Shown: positions 18,597 to 27,593, numbered from the stretch's first letter. The stretch: 58,318 bases of DNA from Neomegalonema sp. (GCF_028688855.1 NZ_JAQTXI010000021.1:1-58318); one strand, 5' to 3'. Translations and numbers: made by a program. The notes: generated by a model not told the origin, from the letters alone.

Positions 18597-18818
18597 ATGC
18601 CGCCCGATCCCCGGTTTCAGACTTACCTCTTCTCTTATGAGTTTCAGGGCGCGCGGTGGTCCGTCGAGATTCCCGCCGTCTCGGAAACCGAAGCCCGCCA
18701 TCGCGCCCAGCTGATGGCCGAGGCCCGATACGACGGGGTTCTTCAATTCAAAATCCCTGTTCCCGCCCATCCGCTGACGCGCCTCGCCTCCTGGGCGGCG
18801 CGCGCTCTGCGCTTCTGA
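18597..18818 (+). CDS. small conserved-looking phage protein
   Basis: This 73-residue protein begins at ATG 18597, two bases after the minor-head stop. It has the pattern YLFSYEFQGARWSVEIPA then EARHRAQLMAEARYDG, seen in small alphaproteobacterial prophage or island proteins of unknown role. It has no membrane segment. It probably belongs to the same transcription unit as the minor head gene. Confidence 0.6.
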   Translation: MPPDPRFQTYLFSYEFQGARWSVEIPAVSETEARHRAQLMAEARYDGVLQFKIPVPAHPLTRLASWAARALRF

Positions 18819-18837
18819 TGAAAGGAAGGGCCCGACC

Positions 18838-19800
18838 ATGCCCCCTCGCTTCCGCCGTCTCCTGCCCGCCGCCCTCGGCCTCGCGCTGCTGGCGGGCGTC
18901 TTGTTCCTCTCGCGGCCGCGCCCGCCCGCGCCGGACGATCCCGCTCCGGAGCCGCAGGGAAAAACCGAACAAGCCTCCGAAGCGGCGACTCCGGCCGAGC
19001 GTCCCGCGCGGCGCCATCGTCTCGCCGACGCGGGCTGGAGGCTGGTCGAGACCACGCAGCAAGGCGAGGATCGGCGCCTTGACCAGCCTGTCGCCCTGAT
19101 CGGCGGCGAGGTCGTCGAGGCCCCGGAATGGTATGTTCTGGTCCATGCCGTCTATCCGGTCAGCCGCGAGACGCGGGCGCGCTTTCCGGACCGCGACTTC
19201 ACGGGCGGCGAGGAGCAGGGCCAATGCGGCGGCAAGCTCTATCGCCTGAACGGCCTCTCCTTCGCGGAGACCGCCGCTCATTGCCTCCTCGCTCGCGACG
19301 GCTCGGCGCCCCGGCGCGTCGAGATCTGCGTTCAACCCTTCAGCCGCTCCTCCTGCCGAGCGCGCTATGCGGTCCATAGCTTCGCCGTGGACGCCAGCTA
19401 TGAGGCCGATTGGGCGGCGGGCCTTCGCGACGACCGGGCCTTGCTTGTCCTGCCTGAGGATCCCGGCGGCGGCGCCCCGCTTCCCCAGACGCCCCGCGCC
19501 GAGATGGAGGCCGGGGAGGTCATCCATGTCTTCGCCATGGGGCCGGACGAAACGGGCGCCTTGTCTGAACGGGTGCGGACCTGCGCTCAGGAGGCGGTCG
19601 ACGTGCGCCGGACCCGCGTCGAGACGCGGGCGACGCCGAATTGCGCGATCCGCCAAGGCGACAGCGGCAGCCCGGCCGGGCGGATGGTCGGGGGCAACTT
19701 CGTGCAGACCCTGATCGTCTCCAGCTTCATCGACGAGCGCAATTTCTATGCTCCGATTCGCCCTGACAAGGTGCGGGCGGCGGCGGAGGTTTGGGAGTGA
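18838..19800 (+). CDS. trypsin-like serine protease, membrane-anchored or secreted
   Basis: This 320-residue protein has a hydrophobic N-terminal segment (about 8-25) and a Pro-rich linker, then a chymotrypsin-fold domain. The likely triad is His148 (TAAHC), Asp198 or 199 (RDDRALLVL) and Ser276 (GDSGSP). Paired cysteines (130, 149, 164, 173, 249, 269) suggest disulfides outside the cytoplasm. It lies between phage head genes and small membrane-protein genes, so it is probably cargo of the remnant island rather than a capsid protease. Its target is unknown. Confidence 0.8.
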   Translation: MPPRFRRLLPAALGLALLAGVLFLSRPRPPAPDDPAPEPQGKTEQASEAATPAERPARRHRLADAGWRLVETTQQGEDRRLDQPVALIGGEVVEAPEWYVLVHAVYPVSRETRARFPDRDFTGGEEQGQCGGKLYRLNGLSFAETAAHCLLARDGSAPRRVEICVQPFSRSSCRARYAVHSFAVDASYEADWAAGLRDDRALLVLPEDPGGGAPLPQTPRAEMEAGEVIHVFAMGPDETGALSERVRTCAQEAVDVRRTRVETRATPNCAIRQGDSGSPAGRMVGGNFVQTLIVSSFIDERNFYAPIRPDKVRAAAEVWE

Positions 19801-19857
19801 GGAGGCGGGTCCGCAAGTTTGAAATCAAAGAATGACCGCATGCCAGAGGAGGCAATC

Positions 19858-20181
19858 ATGCACCATGTGAAGATCGTACCGCGCCGCCAGCTTCTCATTC
19901 CGCCCTCGTGCTATCCCAAGCTTCTGAGCAATCTCCCGCGCAGAGACGGGCTTGGGCTTCTGGGCGCGGCTTTACTGGGGGGCGGCCTCGCCTTGCTGGC
20001 TCCGGAGGCGCAGGCCCTCTTCGCGCTTGAGATCGGCGTCAGGAGCGTCATCGGGGTTTGCGCGCTCGGTCTTGGCGTCCGTCTGGCCCTGGCGGCGAGG
20101 CGGCGGCGGCGCGAAGAGAATCGCGCGCTTGACGAGATCCTCGCGGAAGCCCGAAGGGTGGGCTTCTATCGCGTCCTTTGA
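19858..20181 (+). CDS. small two-helix membrane protein
   Basis: This 107-residue protein starts at ATG 19858 behind a strong AGAGGAGG site. The frame opens 13 codons earlier, but the ribosome-binding site decides the start. Two hydrophobic segments (about 32-50 and 55-78) are followed by a basic RRRRR stretch and a helical tail. There are no recognisable motifs. It lies at the end of the plus-strand part of the prophage remnant, facing two minus-strand genes. Confidence 0.55.
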   Translation: MHHVKIVPRRQLLIPPSCYPKLLSNLPRRDGLGLLGAALLGGGLALLAPEAQALFALEIGVRSVIGVCALGLGVRLALAARRRRREENRALDEILAEARRVGFYRVL

Positions 20182-20195
20182 CTTCGCCGTGCGGG

Positions 20196-20588
20196 TCATG
20201 ATTTGCGGTCGTGAGGACCAAGGATCCGAGAGATGATCTTATTGCTTTTGCCCCGGGCGCTGTGGCCCCAGAAGTAGGCCAGCGCACCTGTGAAGACGAA
20301 GCAGAAGATGAAGGCGATCCTGCCGGATCCGTAGGGCGGGCTCGTCAGAGCGTCCAGAAGAAGCCCCACGCCGGTGATCATGACCCCCACGCCGACTTGC
20401 TCCCAGAAGCTCCCTGAGTTGCCGCCGTCCCGGATGTCTTCCAATTCTTCGCGGGTCACTCGAAAAACCTCGCTCGTGCGCTGGCGGTGGATGACGCGGT
20501 AAAGCGGATCGGCCGAACCTTGGAGGTTCAGCGCGCGCTCCCGCAGAATCTGCAAGCTTTCCGCCTCATGGTCAACGGGATCCGTCAT
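20196..20588 (-). CDS. small membrane protein of unknown function
   Basis: This 130-residue protein has a polar, acidic N-terminal half with a helical look and two membrane helices at about 72-90 and 97-113, then a basic tail. The start ATG at 20588 overlaps the stop of the upstream gene as ATGA, so the two proteins are probably made together. I do not recognise a family. Confidence 0.6.
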   Translation of the reverse strand: MTDPVDHEAESLQILRERALNLQGSADPLYRVIHRQRTSEVFRVTREELEDIRDGGNSGSFWEQVGVGVMITGVGLLLDALTSPPYGSGRIAFIFCFVFTGALAYFWGHSARGKSNKIISRILGPHDRKS

Positions 20589-21124
20589 AGCGGCTCCCTC
20601 TTCTCGGCCGCGCCTTCCGTCGAAAGATTCGGATTTGGCGGGTCCAAGGCGGAAAGCCCCCCGATCAGCGTCGCGTTCAGAAAGGCGGAGAAGCCGCAAT
20701 TGCCGCAGACCAAGGCGATCTCGGGATAAATCGGGGACGCGGCGGGCCGGGGTCCGTCGCTGTGATAAACCGGAGCATTGATGAAGTGATCGCCCAAGAT
20801 CCAATGACGATCGCCGCAGATCGGGCATTTGCCGATCAGGGGCGTTCTCTCCTTCAGCCAGGCCCCGACCCGCTCGCGGTCCTCCGGGGTAAGGTTTCCG
20901 CTTAAGTCGCGGGGGTCTTCGTCATAGGGAGAAAGCCAGCGCGATCCTCCCAGGCGCAGAGCTGACGTTTCCTTTTTGAGTTCCCGCAGTTCCCGGCGCG
21001 AAGCCCGGACATTGAGGATGGAGATGTACACGGACAGGAGAATGGCAAGCAAAGCCAAGAGAACGGACACAGGGATCCACGCGCCCCCTATGGTTTCGGC
21101 GATTTTCGAAAGCGTCTCAGACAT
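20585..21124 (-). CDS. membrane-anchored protein with two zinc-ribbon CxxC knuckles
   Basis: This 179-residue protein has one N-terminal membrane helix (about 17-38) and a coiled helical linker, then a domain with CPICGDRHW and CGNCGF, forming a likely four-Cys zinc site. ATG 21124 is preceded by GGGAGGGG. It is coupled to the small membrane protein downstream. No known family was recognised. The pair lies inside the repeat-bracketed remnant and might be accessory cargo. Confidence 0.6.
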   Translation of the reverse strand: MSETLSKIAETIGGAWIPVSVLLALLAILLSVYISILNVRASRRELRELKKETSALRLGGSRWLSPYDEDPRDLSGNLTPEDRERVGAWLKERTPLIGKCPICGDRHWILGDHFINAPVYHSDGPRPAASPIYPEIALVCGNCGFSAFLNATLIGGLSALDPPNPNLSTEGAAEKREPL

Positions 21125-21371
21125 GCCGCCCCTCCCTGCATCGTCCAGGCGATGATTCCCCGCAGGGAGCATCAGGCGCCTCCGACGAGAATCCGAGTCC
21201 AAATCTTAACCAAATCGCCTTTGGCGCATTGAGGTCGGGTTTTGGAATTTCCGGCGCCTGAAACGGGTCTTTTAAGGCTGTTAAAACGCGCTTTAAACTT
21301 CAGCCTGATCGACCATGGAATCGCCAGACGAACGGGCTGGAGGAAATCCGGAGGCGTTTTTGAGCGATTTG

Positions 21372-21567
21372 CGAACTCGGAAGCGGCGCATCTAAACTCG
21401 GAAGGTCGAAATCTAAATCCGCAGATTTGCGCGCCGGGAGCGGATTTAGGTGAGTTTTGACGCGATGTAGCGTCGGATTTTGCCAGAAAATCGGCTCAAA
21501 AAAGCGGATTTAGGTGAAAATGTTCCGTTGTAGCGTCGTTTTTGACGTTTCTTCCTGTCGCGCTACA
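21372..21567 (+). repeat. MITE-like repeat, copy B (diverged, left end missing)
   Basis: This copy aligns with copy A from its GAACTCGGAAGCGGCGCATC segment to the right terminus CTTCCTGTCGCGCTACA. The left terminal repeat is absent or replaced, and the interior has several substitutions (for example TGCCAGAAAATCGG). It looks like the oldest copy of the set. Confidence 0.75.
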
Positions 21568-21616
21568 AGCACCCCTCCAAAAAGTAAAGACAACGTGTGA
21601 TTATTGATTACCTCGC

Positions 21617-21835
21617 TGTGACGCGACAGCAAGAATCGTCGAACTCGGAAGCGACGCATCTAAACCCGGAAGGCCGAAATCCAAATCCGCAGATTTGCGC
21701 GCCGGGAGCGGATTTAGGTGAGTTTTGACGCGATGTAGCGTCGGATTTTTCCGGAGAATCGGCTCAGAAAACCGGATTTAGGTGAAAATGTTCCAGTGTA
21801 GCGTCGGATTTGACGATTCTTCCTGTCGCGCTACA
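21617..21835 (+). repeat. MITE-like repeat, copy C (complete)
   Basis: This 219-bp copy has both termini, TGTGACGCGACAGCAAG and CTTCCTGTCGCGCTACA, and is nearly identical to copy A about 4.6 kb away. It lies 50 bp after copy B and 22 bp before copy D, so three copies are clustered beside tRNA-Tyr. Confidence 0.85.
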
Positions 21836-21857
21836 CACATCTCCGGGTGAAGTTCGA

Positions 21858-21989
21858 TGTGACGCGACAGCAAGAATCGTCGAACTCGGAAGCGGCGCAT
21901 CTAAACCCGGAAGGCCGAAATCCAAATCCGCGGATTTGCGCGCCGGGAGCGGATTTAGGTGAAATTTGACGCGATGGTGCGTCGGATTT
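21858..21989 (+). repeat. MITE-like repeat, copy D (left half only)
   Basis: This copy matches the left 130 bp of copies A and C, through GACGCGATGgtGCGTCGGATTT, and then diverges about 40 bp before the 3' end of tRNA-Tyr. It is either a half-element that ends at the internal GACGC/GCGTC inverted repeat or a truncated copy. Confidence 0.75.
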
Positions 21990-22028
21990 CGACCTCTGCG
22001 ATCTCGCGCGACGATAACCATGGAGATC

Positions 22029-22114
22029 TGGTGGAAGGGACAGGATTCGAACCTGTGTAGGGATAACCCGACGGATTTACAGTCCGTTGCTTTTGACCGC
22101 TCAGCCACCCTTCC
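22029..22114 (-). tRNA. tRNA-Tyr (GTA)
   Basis: This class II tRNA of 86 nt includes an encoded CCA. Acceptor strands GGAAGGG / CCCTTCC pair fully, the anticodon loop is CTGTAAA (GTA) and a long variable arm is present. Repeat copy D ends 40 bp from its 3' end. It could be an old integration target for the remnant prophage to its left, but I see no duplicated 3' end. Confidence 0.95.
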
Positions 22115-22218
22115 GGCGCTCGCTTCCGAACCTCGCTTTCGCAAGGCTCTCGGCTGCGTGCGGCGTTCTTAAGAGAAGCCCCGCAGGCTGTCAACACCAA
22201 ACCGGAGCCTCATCGGAC

Positions 22219-23934
22219 TCATCCCAGATTCTCGTCCGGGGCGGGCGCAGCCTCCTCCGTCCGCTCCGATCTCGCCAGATGCGCCGCAGCCTCCACGCTC
22301 GGCGCGTAGCTCGCCACGGTCGACGACAGCCCACCCCGCATCAGGGCTCGCTGCGTCGCCGCCGAAGCGCCCGCCACAAGCACCCGCTTGCCCCGTCGAT
22401 GCGCCTTCAGAGCCGCCTCGACCAGCGTATGCGCCGCGCTCGAATCCACCTCGCGCAGAGCCGAAACGTCATAGATCACCGCCCGACGTGGATCGCCCAC
22501 CCGATCCAGAACCGTCCCCACGCTCTGCGCCGAGCCGAAGAAGAAGGCTCCCGTGATCCGGTGCACCACAAGATCCGGATGACTCCGCGCCGCAGCGTCA
22601 TAGCCCGCAGCCTCCTCCAGAGGCCGCGACTCCACCTGCGCCGAATCCGCCATCCGGTTCAGGAAGAGCAGCGCGCTCAGCGAGAAGCCCACAAGGATCC
22701 CCCAGGTCAGATCGAAGACGACCGTCGTGAAGAAGGTCGTCAGAAGCACCGTCGCATCCGCCCCCGAACTGCGCGCCAGAGCCGCGAATTCATGCTTCTC
22801 GGCCATGTTCCAGGCCACCACCGCCAGCACGCCCCCCAGAGCCGCCAGAGGCGCATGCGCCAGCCAGGAAGCCGCCAGAACCAGCATCGCCAGCAGAAAG
22901 GCCGCATGGAGCATCCCGGAGACCGGAGTCCGCGCGCCCGAACGCACGTTGGCCGCCGTGCGGGCGATGGTCCCCGTGACGGGCATCGCCCCGAAGATCG
23001 CCGCCGCCATGTTGGCCGCGCCCTGCGCCGCAAGCTCCATGTTCGAGCGGTGGCGACGCCCCGTCATGGCGTCGGCCACCGTCGCCGAGAGCAGCGACTC
23101 GATGGCTCCCAGCAGCGTGAAGGTCAGAGCCTCGGGCAACACGTCCCGCATGGCCGCGAAGGAGATCTCCGGCAGACGCGGCGCAGGCAGACCGCCGGAC
23201 AATTCGCCGAAACGGCTCCCGATGGTCGCGACCTCGAAGGGCGAGACCTGCGCCAGAAGCGTCGCGCCCACCACCCCGATCAGGAAGGCGGGCCAGCCCG
23301 GACGCCACCGCCGCACCGCAAGGATCATCCCGATGGTCGCCGCCGAGATCATCACCGCGCCGAAGCTCACCGTGGGGAGGGCCTCGTACAAGACGCCGAG
23401 CTTGGGCAGGAAATGGGCGGGCTCGGGGCCTTCGAGCGTCAGGCCGAGCAGCTCCTTGATCTGGGTGGCGAAGATCACCACCGCGATCCCCGCCGTGAAG
23501 CCCACCGTCACCGGATAGGGCACGAACTTCACATAGGAGCCCCAGCGCAAGGCCCCCATGATCGCCAGAAACACCCCCGCCATGCCCGTGGCCAGCAGAA
23601 GCCCGTCCACGCCATGCTCCGCGACGCAGGTCGCCACCAGAGGAATGAAGGCGCCCGCCGGACCGCCGATCTGATAGCGGCTGCCGCCCAGCGCCGAGAT
23701 CAGGAACCCCCCGACCACCGCGGCGTAAAGCCCGTTCTCCGGCGGCAGGCCCGAGGCGATGGCCAGCGCCATCGACAGGGGCAGGGCCACGATGGCCACC
23801 GTCAGCCCGGAAAGGGCGTCGGCGCGCAGATCGCCGGATCCGTAGCCTTCGCGCAGGGAGGTGACGAGTTGCGGAGTGAACTCCGCGCGCGGATGCGCGC
23901 GGGCGGGCGCTGAAGCGCCTGAAGAGCCGTGCAT
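22219..23934 (-). CDS. SulP family anion transporter with STAS domain
   Basis: This 571-residue protein has the SulP core of 10 or more membrane segments, with signature regions ALSGLTVAIVALPLSMALA and GLPPENGLYAA near the N-terminus. The C-terminal cytoplasmic STAS domain (about 455-560) contains IYDVSALREVDSSA. SulP proteins move sulfate, bicarbonate or dicarboxylates across the inner membrane; the substrate cannot be read here. The length is normal for the family. A strong palindrome lies in its upstream region. Confidence 0.9.
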   Translation of the reverse strand: MHGSSGASAPARAHPRAEFTPQLVTSLREGYGSGDLRADALSGLTVAIVALPLSMALAIASGLPPENGLYAAVVGGFLISALGGSRYQIGGPAGAFIPLVATCVAEHGVDGLLLATGMAGVFLAIMGALRWGSYVKFVPYPVTVGFTAGIAVVIFATQIKELLGLTLEGPEPAHFLPKLGVLYEALPTVSFGAVMISAATIGMILAVRRWRPGWPAFLIGVVGATLLAQVSPFEVATIGSRFGELSGGLPAPRLPEISFAAMRDVLPEALTFTLLGAIESLLSATVADAMTGRRHRSNMELAAQGAANMAAAIFGAMPVTGTIARTAANVRSGARTPVSGMLHAAFLLAMLVLAASWLAHAPLAALGGVLAVVAWNMAEKHEFAALARSSGADATVLLTTFFTTVVFDLTWGILVGFSLSALLFLNRMADSAQVESRPLEEAAGYDAAARSHPDLVVHRITGAFFFGSAQSVGTVLDRVGDPRRAVIYDVSALREVDSSAAHTLVEAALKAHRRGKRVLVAGASAATQRALMRGGLSSTVASYAPSVEAAAHLARSERTEEAAPAPDENLG

Positions 23935-24014
23935 GGCGGAGATCCGAAATCTGAAACGCGCGATGAGCGCCGCGCGGCCTCAGCTAACGCCCGCGCCGGA
24001 GGAAATGCAAGGCG

Positions 24015-24072
24015 TCCGCCCCTTGCGAGGGAGGATTCTCTGACGCCAAGGGGGCGGAATCCTGAGAGAATC
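24015..24072 (-). promoter_or_regulatory. nested palindromes upstream of the SulP gene
   Basis: Two overlapping inverted repeats, TCCGCCCCTTG / CAAGGGGGCGGA and GATTCTCT / AGAGAATC, lie 80-140 bp upstream of the SulP start. They could form alternative hairpins in the leader RNA or terminate an incoming transcript. No riboswitch class was recognised. Confidence 0.3.
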
Positions 24073-24161
24073 GGCGACGTCTACGGATCATCCGCCGGAA
24101 CGGGCTCCCCGATTCGCGCCTTGATCCCGAATCAGGCCGCCTCCCGCGCGAATCGATTCGC

Positions 24162-24920
24162 TCAGGCCAGGCCCGCGCAGACCGGGCAATCGGGGCGTCT
24201 GGAGAGGCCCACCACCCGCATCCGCGCGTCGAGTCCGTCGTAGAGCAGCATCCGCCCGTCGAGAGGCTCGCCCGCGCCGGAGAGCAGCTTCAGGGCCTCC
24301 ACCGCCATCAGCGAGCCCATGACGCCCGGCAAAGGCCCGAGGACGCCCCCCGTCGCGCAATCGGGCGCCAGACCCGGCGCCGTCGGAGTCGGAAAGACGC
24401 AGGCCAGGCATGGCCCCCCCAGCCATGGCCGATAGACCGAAATCTGACCCGACCAACGCTCCATCGCCGCCGAGATCAGAGGAATCCGCATATGCGCGGC
24501 GGTCCGGTTCGCTAAAGCGCGGGTCTCGAAATTATCGGTTCCGTCGCAGACGAGGCCGTAGCCGCTGAAGATCGCTGCGGCGTTCTCCTCGGTCAGGCGC
24601 TCGGGGTGCAAGGCGACCTCGACGCCCGGATTCAGCGCCGAGAGCTTTTCCGCGGCGCTCTCCAGCTTGGAGCGCCCGACGTCGGCGGTGGAATGCAGGA
24701 TCTGGCGTTGCAGATTGCTCAGCTCCACATGGTCGTCGTCGCAGAGCCCGATGCGCCCCACGCCCGCCGCCGCCAGATAATAGGCCAGCGGAGAGCCGAG
24801 GCCCCCCGCGCCCAGGATCAGCACCTTCGCCGCCCGGATGCGCCCGACGCCCGGTCCGCCGAGATCCGGCAAGACCAGATGACGCGCATGGCGCTCCAGA
24901 TCGGCTTCGGTCCAGTCCAT
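24162..24920 (-). CDS. moeB: MoeB/ThiF-type adenylyltransferase
   Basis: This 252-residue E1-like enzyme has the nucleotide loop GAGGLGS, the DDDHVELSNLQRQ segment (Asp, Asn and Arg for ATP) and the GTDNFETR motif. CLAC and CPVC pairs form the zinc site. It adenylates the C-terminal Gly of a ubiquitin-like sulfur carrier such as MoaD or ThiS. It has no C-terminal rhodanese domain. It lies 6 bp after cysK, so it may share an operon with sulfur metabolism. Confidence 0.85.
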   Translation of the reverse strand: MDWTEADLERHARHLVLPDLGGPGVGRIRAAKVLILGAGGLGSPLAYYLAAAGVGRIGLCDDDHVELSNLQRQILHSTADVGRSKLESAAEKLSALNPGVEVALHPERLTEENAAAIFSGYGLVCDGTDNFETRALANRTAAHMRIPLISAAMERWSGQISVYRPWLGGPCLACVFPTPTAPGLAPDCATGGVLGPLPGVMGSLMAVEALKLLSGAGEPLDGRMLLYDGLDARMRVVGLSRRPDCPVCAGLA

Positions 24921-24926
24921 GCGGGA

Positions 24927-25883
24927 TCAGCCGATCCCCTCGAAGAGCGCCGTCGAGAGATAGCGTTCGGCGAAGCTCGGGATGATCACCACCACGCGCT
25001 TTCCGGCGTATTCGGGCCGCGAAGCCACCTGAGCCGCCGCCCAGAGCGCGCCGCCCGCCGAGATGCCCACCGGAACGCCCTCCAGACGCGCCACGAGCCG
25101 CGCGTTTTCAAAGGCGGCGTCGTTGGTGACCTGGATCACCTCGTCCACCACGGAGGGGTCGTAATTCGCCGGCTGGAAGCCCGCGCCGATGCCCTGGATC
25201 TTGTGCGAGCCGGGTTGTCCGCCCGACAGCACCGGGCTGTCGGCGGGCTCGACGGCGATGACCTTCGCCGGATGGTTGATCGCCTTCAGCGCACGCCCCA
25301 CGCCCGCGATGGTGCCCGCCGTGCCCACGCCCGAGACGAAGGCCGCGAAATCGCCGCCGGTGTCCGCGAGGATCTCCTCGGCGGTGGTGGCCTGATGGAT
25401 CGCCGGATTGGCCGGATTCTCGAACTGCTGCGGGATCACGGCGCCGGGGATCTCCTTCTCCAGCTCCTGAGCCCGCGCGATGGCGCCGCGCATGCCCGCG
25501 CTGGCGGGCGTCAGCTCCAGCCGCGCCCCGAGCAGCGCCAGCATCTTGCGGCGCTCCAGGGACATGCTCTCGGGCATGGTCAGGATGAGCTGATAGCCCC
25601 GCGCCGCCGCCACGAAGGCGAGGGCGATGCCGGTGTTGCCCGAAGTCGGCTCGATGATCGTGCCGCCCGGCTTGAGCTTGCCCGAGGCCTCCAGAGCGTC
25701 GATCAGCGCCACGCCGATGCGGTCCTTGACGCTGGCCAGAGGATTGAAGAACTCCAGCTTGGCGAGGATCTCGCCCTTGGCGCCCTTGGCCTCGGCGAAG
25801 CGCGCGAGACGCACCAGAGGCGTGGCGCCGATGGTCTGGGTGATGTCGTCGTAGATCCGTCCCCGACTGGTGACGCCGCTCAT
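24927..25883 (-). CDS. cysK: cysteine synthase A
   Basis: This 318-residue PLP enzyme makes cysteine from O-acetylserine and sulfide. The PLP lysine is in ASVKDRIG, the substrate loop is TSGNTG, and a glycine-rich phosphate loop sits at [13 protein letters not shown]. The ATG at 25883 has a GGAGGAA site; the frame extends upstream into trpD only as a shadow. It is 79 bp downstream of trpD and 6 bp upstream of moeB. Confidence 0.92.
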   Translation of the reverse strand: MSGVTSRGRIYDDITQTIGATPLVRLARFAEAKGAKGEILAKLEFFNPLASVKDRIGVALIDALEASGKLKPGGTIIEPTSGNTGIALAFVAAARGYQLILTMPESMSLERRKMLALLGARLELTPASAGMRGAIARAQELEKEIPGAVIPQQFENPANPAIHQATTAEEILADTGGDFAAFVSGVGTAGTIAGVGRALKAINHPAKVIAVEPADSPVLSGGQPGSHKIQGIGAGFQPANYDPSVVDEVIQVTNDAAFENARLVARLEGVPVGISAGGALWAAAQVASRPEYAGKRVVVIIPSFAERYLSTALFEGIG

Positions 25884-25962
25884 GATGTTCCTCCGCGAAG
25901 GGTGCGTTTCTGGCGTTCTAGCAGAGCGCCGCGTCCGGCGCCCCCGAGGATTCGCGATATGC

Positions 25963-27021
25963 TTATGCGGCGGGCACCGGAGCCGGAGCGATCCGCCGCA
26001 GGGCCTCCAGAGCCGCGAAGGCCGCGCCGGAATCGAGGCTCTTCGCCCCGAGCGCCGCGCCCTCGCGCAGATCCTGCGCCTTCCCGGCCACCAGAAGCCC
26101 CGCCGCCGCATTGAGCAGGGCCGCGTCGCGATAGGGATTGCGCGCGCCCTTGAGCACGGCCTCCAGAGCGGCGGCGTTCTCGGCGGGAGAGCCGCCCCGG
26201 ATCGACAGGAAGCTGTGCGATTCAAGCCCGGCCTCGGCGGGCGAGACCGTGAAGCGGCGGATCTCGCCGTCCTCCTCCAGAGCCACGACCTCGGTGTCGG
26301 CGGAGATGGAGATCTCGTCCGTGCCGTCGCCGCCATGGACCAGCCAGGCGCGCTCGGAGCCGAAGCTCCGCAGGGTCTCGGCCATGGCGAGCAGCAGATG
26401 CGGCGAGAAGCTGCCGCTCAGCTGACGCTTCACCCCCGCCGGATTGGTCAGCGGCCCAAGGATGTTGAAGATCGTGCGCACGCCGATCTCGCGGCGCGCG
26501 GGCATGACGTGGCGCATGGCGCTGTGATGGTTGGGCGCCATCATGAAGCCGATCCGCGCCTCGCGCAAAGCCCGCTCGATGGTCGCGGGGCTGGCGTTGA
26601 GGTCGATGCCCAGCAGGCTGAGGGCGTCGGCGGCGCCCGAAAGCGAGGAGACCGCCCGGTTGCCGTGCTTGGCCACCGGAACCCCGGCGCCCGCCGCGAT
26701 GAAGGCCGCCGCCGTCGAGATGTTGAGCGTCTTGCGTCCGTCTCCGCCGGTGCCCACGATGTCGATGGCGCCTTCCGGAGCCTGGACGCGCAGCATGCGT
26801 TCGCGCATGGACTGGGCGGCGGCGGCGATCTCGTCGAAGGACTCGCTGCGCATGCGCAGGGCCATCAGGAAGGCCCCGACCTGAGAGGGCGTCGCGCCGC
26901 CCGACATGAGGATGCCGAAAGCCCGCAGGGCGTCGGCGTGGGGAAGCTCGCCCTCGACGGCCTTGGCGATCAGGGCGCGGAATTCCGCGACGCTCTCGGG
27001 AGAAGGAGTCTCGGCGCTCAT
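25963..27021 (-). CDS. trpD: anthranilate phosphoribosyltransferase
   Basis: This 352-residue enzyme transfers phosphoribose from PRPP to anthranilate in tryptophan synthesis. The PRPP motif [22 protein letters not shown] and a metal-binding DE pair (GTDEIS) are present. Its ATG shares one base with the trpG stop (TGATG). TrpC, which often follows, is replaced here by cysK. Confidence 0.95.
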   Translation of the reverse strand: MSAETPSPESVAEFRALIAKAVEGELPHADALRAFGILMSGGATPSQVGAFLMALRMRSESFDEIAAAAQSMRERMLRVQAPEGAIDIVGTGGDGRKTLNISTAAAFIAAGAGVPVAKHGNRAVSSLSGAADALSLLGIDLNASPATIERALREARIGFMMAPNHHSAMRHVMPARREIGVRTIFNILGPLTNPAGVKRQLSGSFSPHLLLAMAETLRSFGSERAWLVHGGDGTDEISISADTEVVALEEDGEIRRFTVSPAEAGLESHSFLSIRGGSPAENAAALEAVLKGARNPYRDAALLNAAAGLLVAGKAQDLREGAALGAKSLDSGAAFAALEALRRIAPAPVPAA

Positions 27022-27593
27022 CAGGCTTCGGCCATGCGCAGGAAGTTCATCAGGATCTCCTTGCCGTGCTCGGAGGCGATGCTTTCCGGATGGAACTGCA
27101 CGCCATGCACGTTGTGGGTCTTGTGCGAGACGGCCATGACGATTCCGTCGGCGGTCTCGGCGGTGACGTCGAGCTCTTCGGGCAGGCTCGCGCGATCGAC
27201 GATCAGGCTGTGATAGCGCGTCGCGAGGAAATCCTGAGGCAGGCCCGCGAAGAGCCCCTCGCCCTTGTGCCGGATCGGGCTGACCTTGCCGTGCATGGGC
27301 GCGGGGGCGCGCACGATCCTGCCGCCGTAGACCTGTCCGATGGCCTCATGCCCGAGGCAGACCCCGAGGATCGGCACGTGAGGCGCGGCGGCCTTGACCA
27401 GATCGAGGCAGATGCCCGCGTCGTCGGGATCGCAGGGGCCGGGGGAGATCACGATGGCCCTGGGCCCGAGCGCCAGGGCTTCGTTGACGCTCAGGGCGTC
27501 GTTGCGCCGGACGTCGGTTTCGGCCCCCAGTTCGCCAAGATAGTGAACCAGATTGTAAGTAAAGCTGTCGTAATTGTCGATCAGCAGGATCAT
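27021..27593 (-). CDS. trpG: anthranilate synthase glutamine amidotransferase subunit
   Basis: This 190-residue class I amidotransferase starts at MILLIDNYDSFTYN. The nucleophile Cys is in ILGVCLGHEAIGQ and the His-Glu pair in VQFHPES. The start was moved to ATG 27593, where the family's N-terminus begins. It supplies ammonia to TrpE, which is not in the window. It overlaps trpD by one base. Confidence 0.94.
   Translation of the reverse strand: MILLIDNYDSFTYNLVHYLGELGAETDVRRNDALSVNEALALGPRAIVISPGPCDPDDAGICLDLVKAAAPHVPILGVCLGHEAIGQVYGGRIVRAPAPMHGKVSPIRHKGEGLFAGLPQDFLATRYHSLIVDRASLPEELDVTAETADGIVMAVSHKTHNVHGVQFHPESIASEHGKEILMNFLRMAEA

Noticed and set aside
16990..21990. Repeats considered as a CRISPR array
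   Set aside because: Units are about 219 bp with terminal inverted repeats and irregular spacing; no short repeat-spacer pattern or cas gene.
22087..23913. 608-codon open frame on the plus strand
   Set aside because: It is antisense to the SulP gene; Arg/His-rich composition and no domains.
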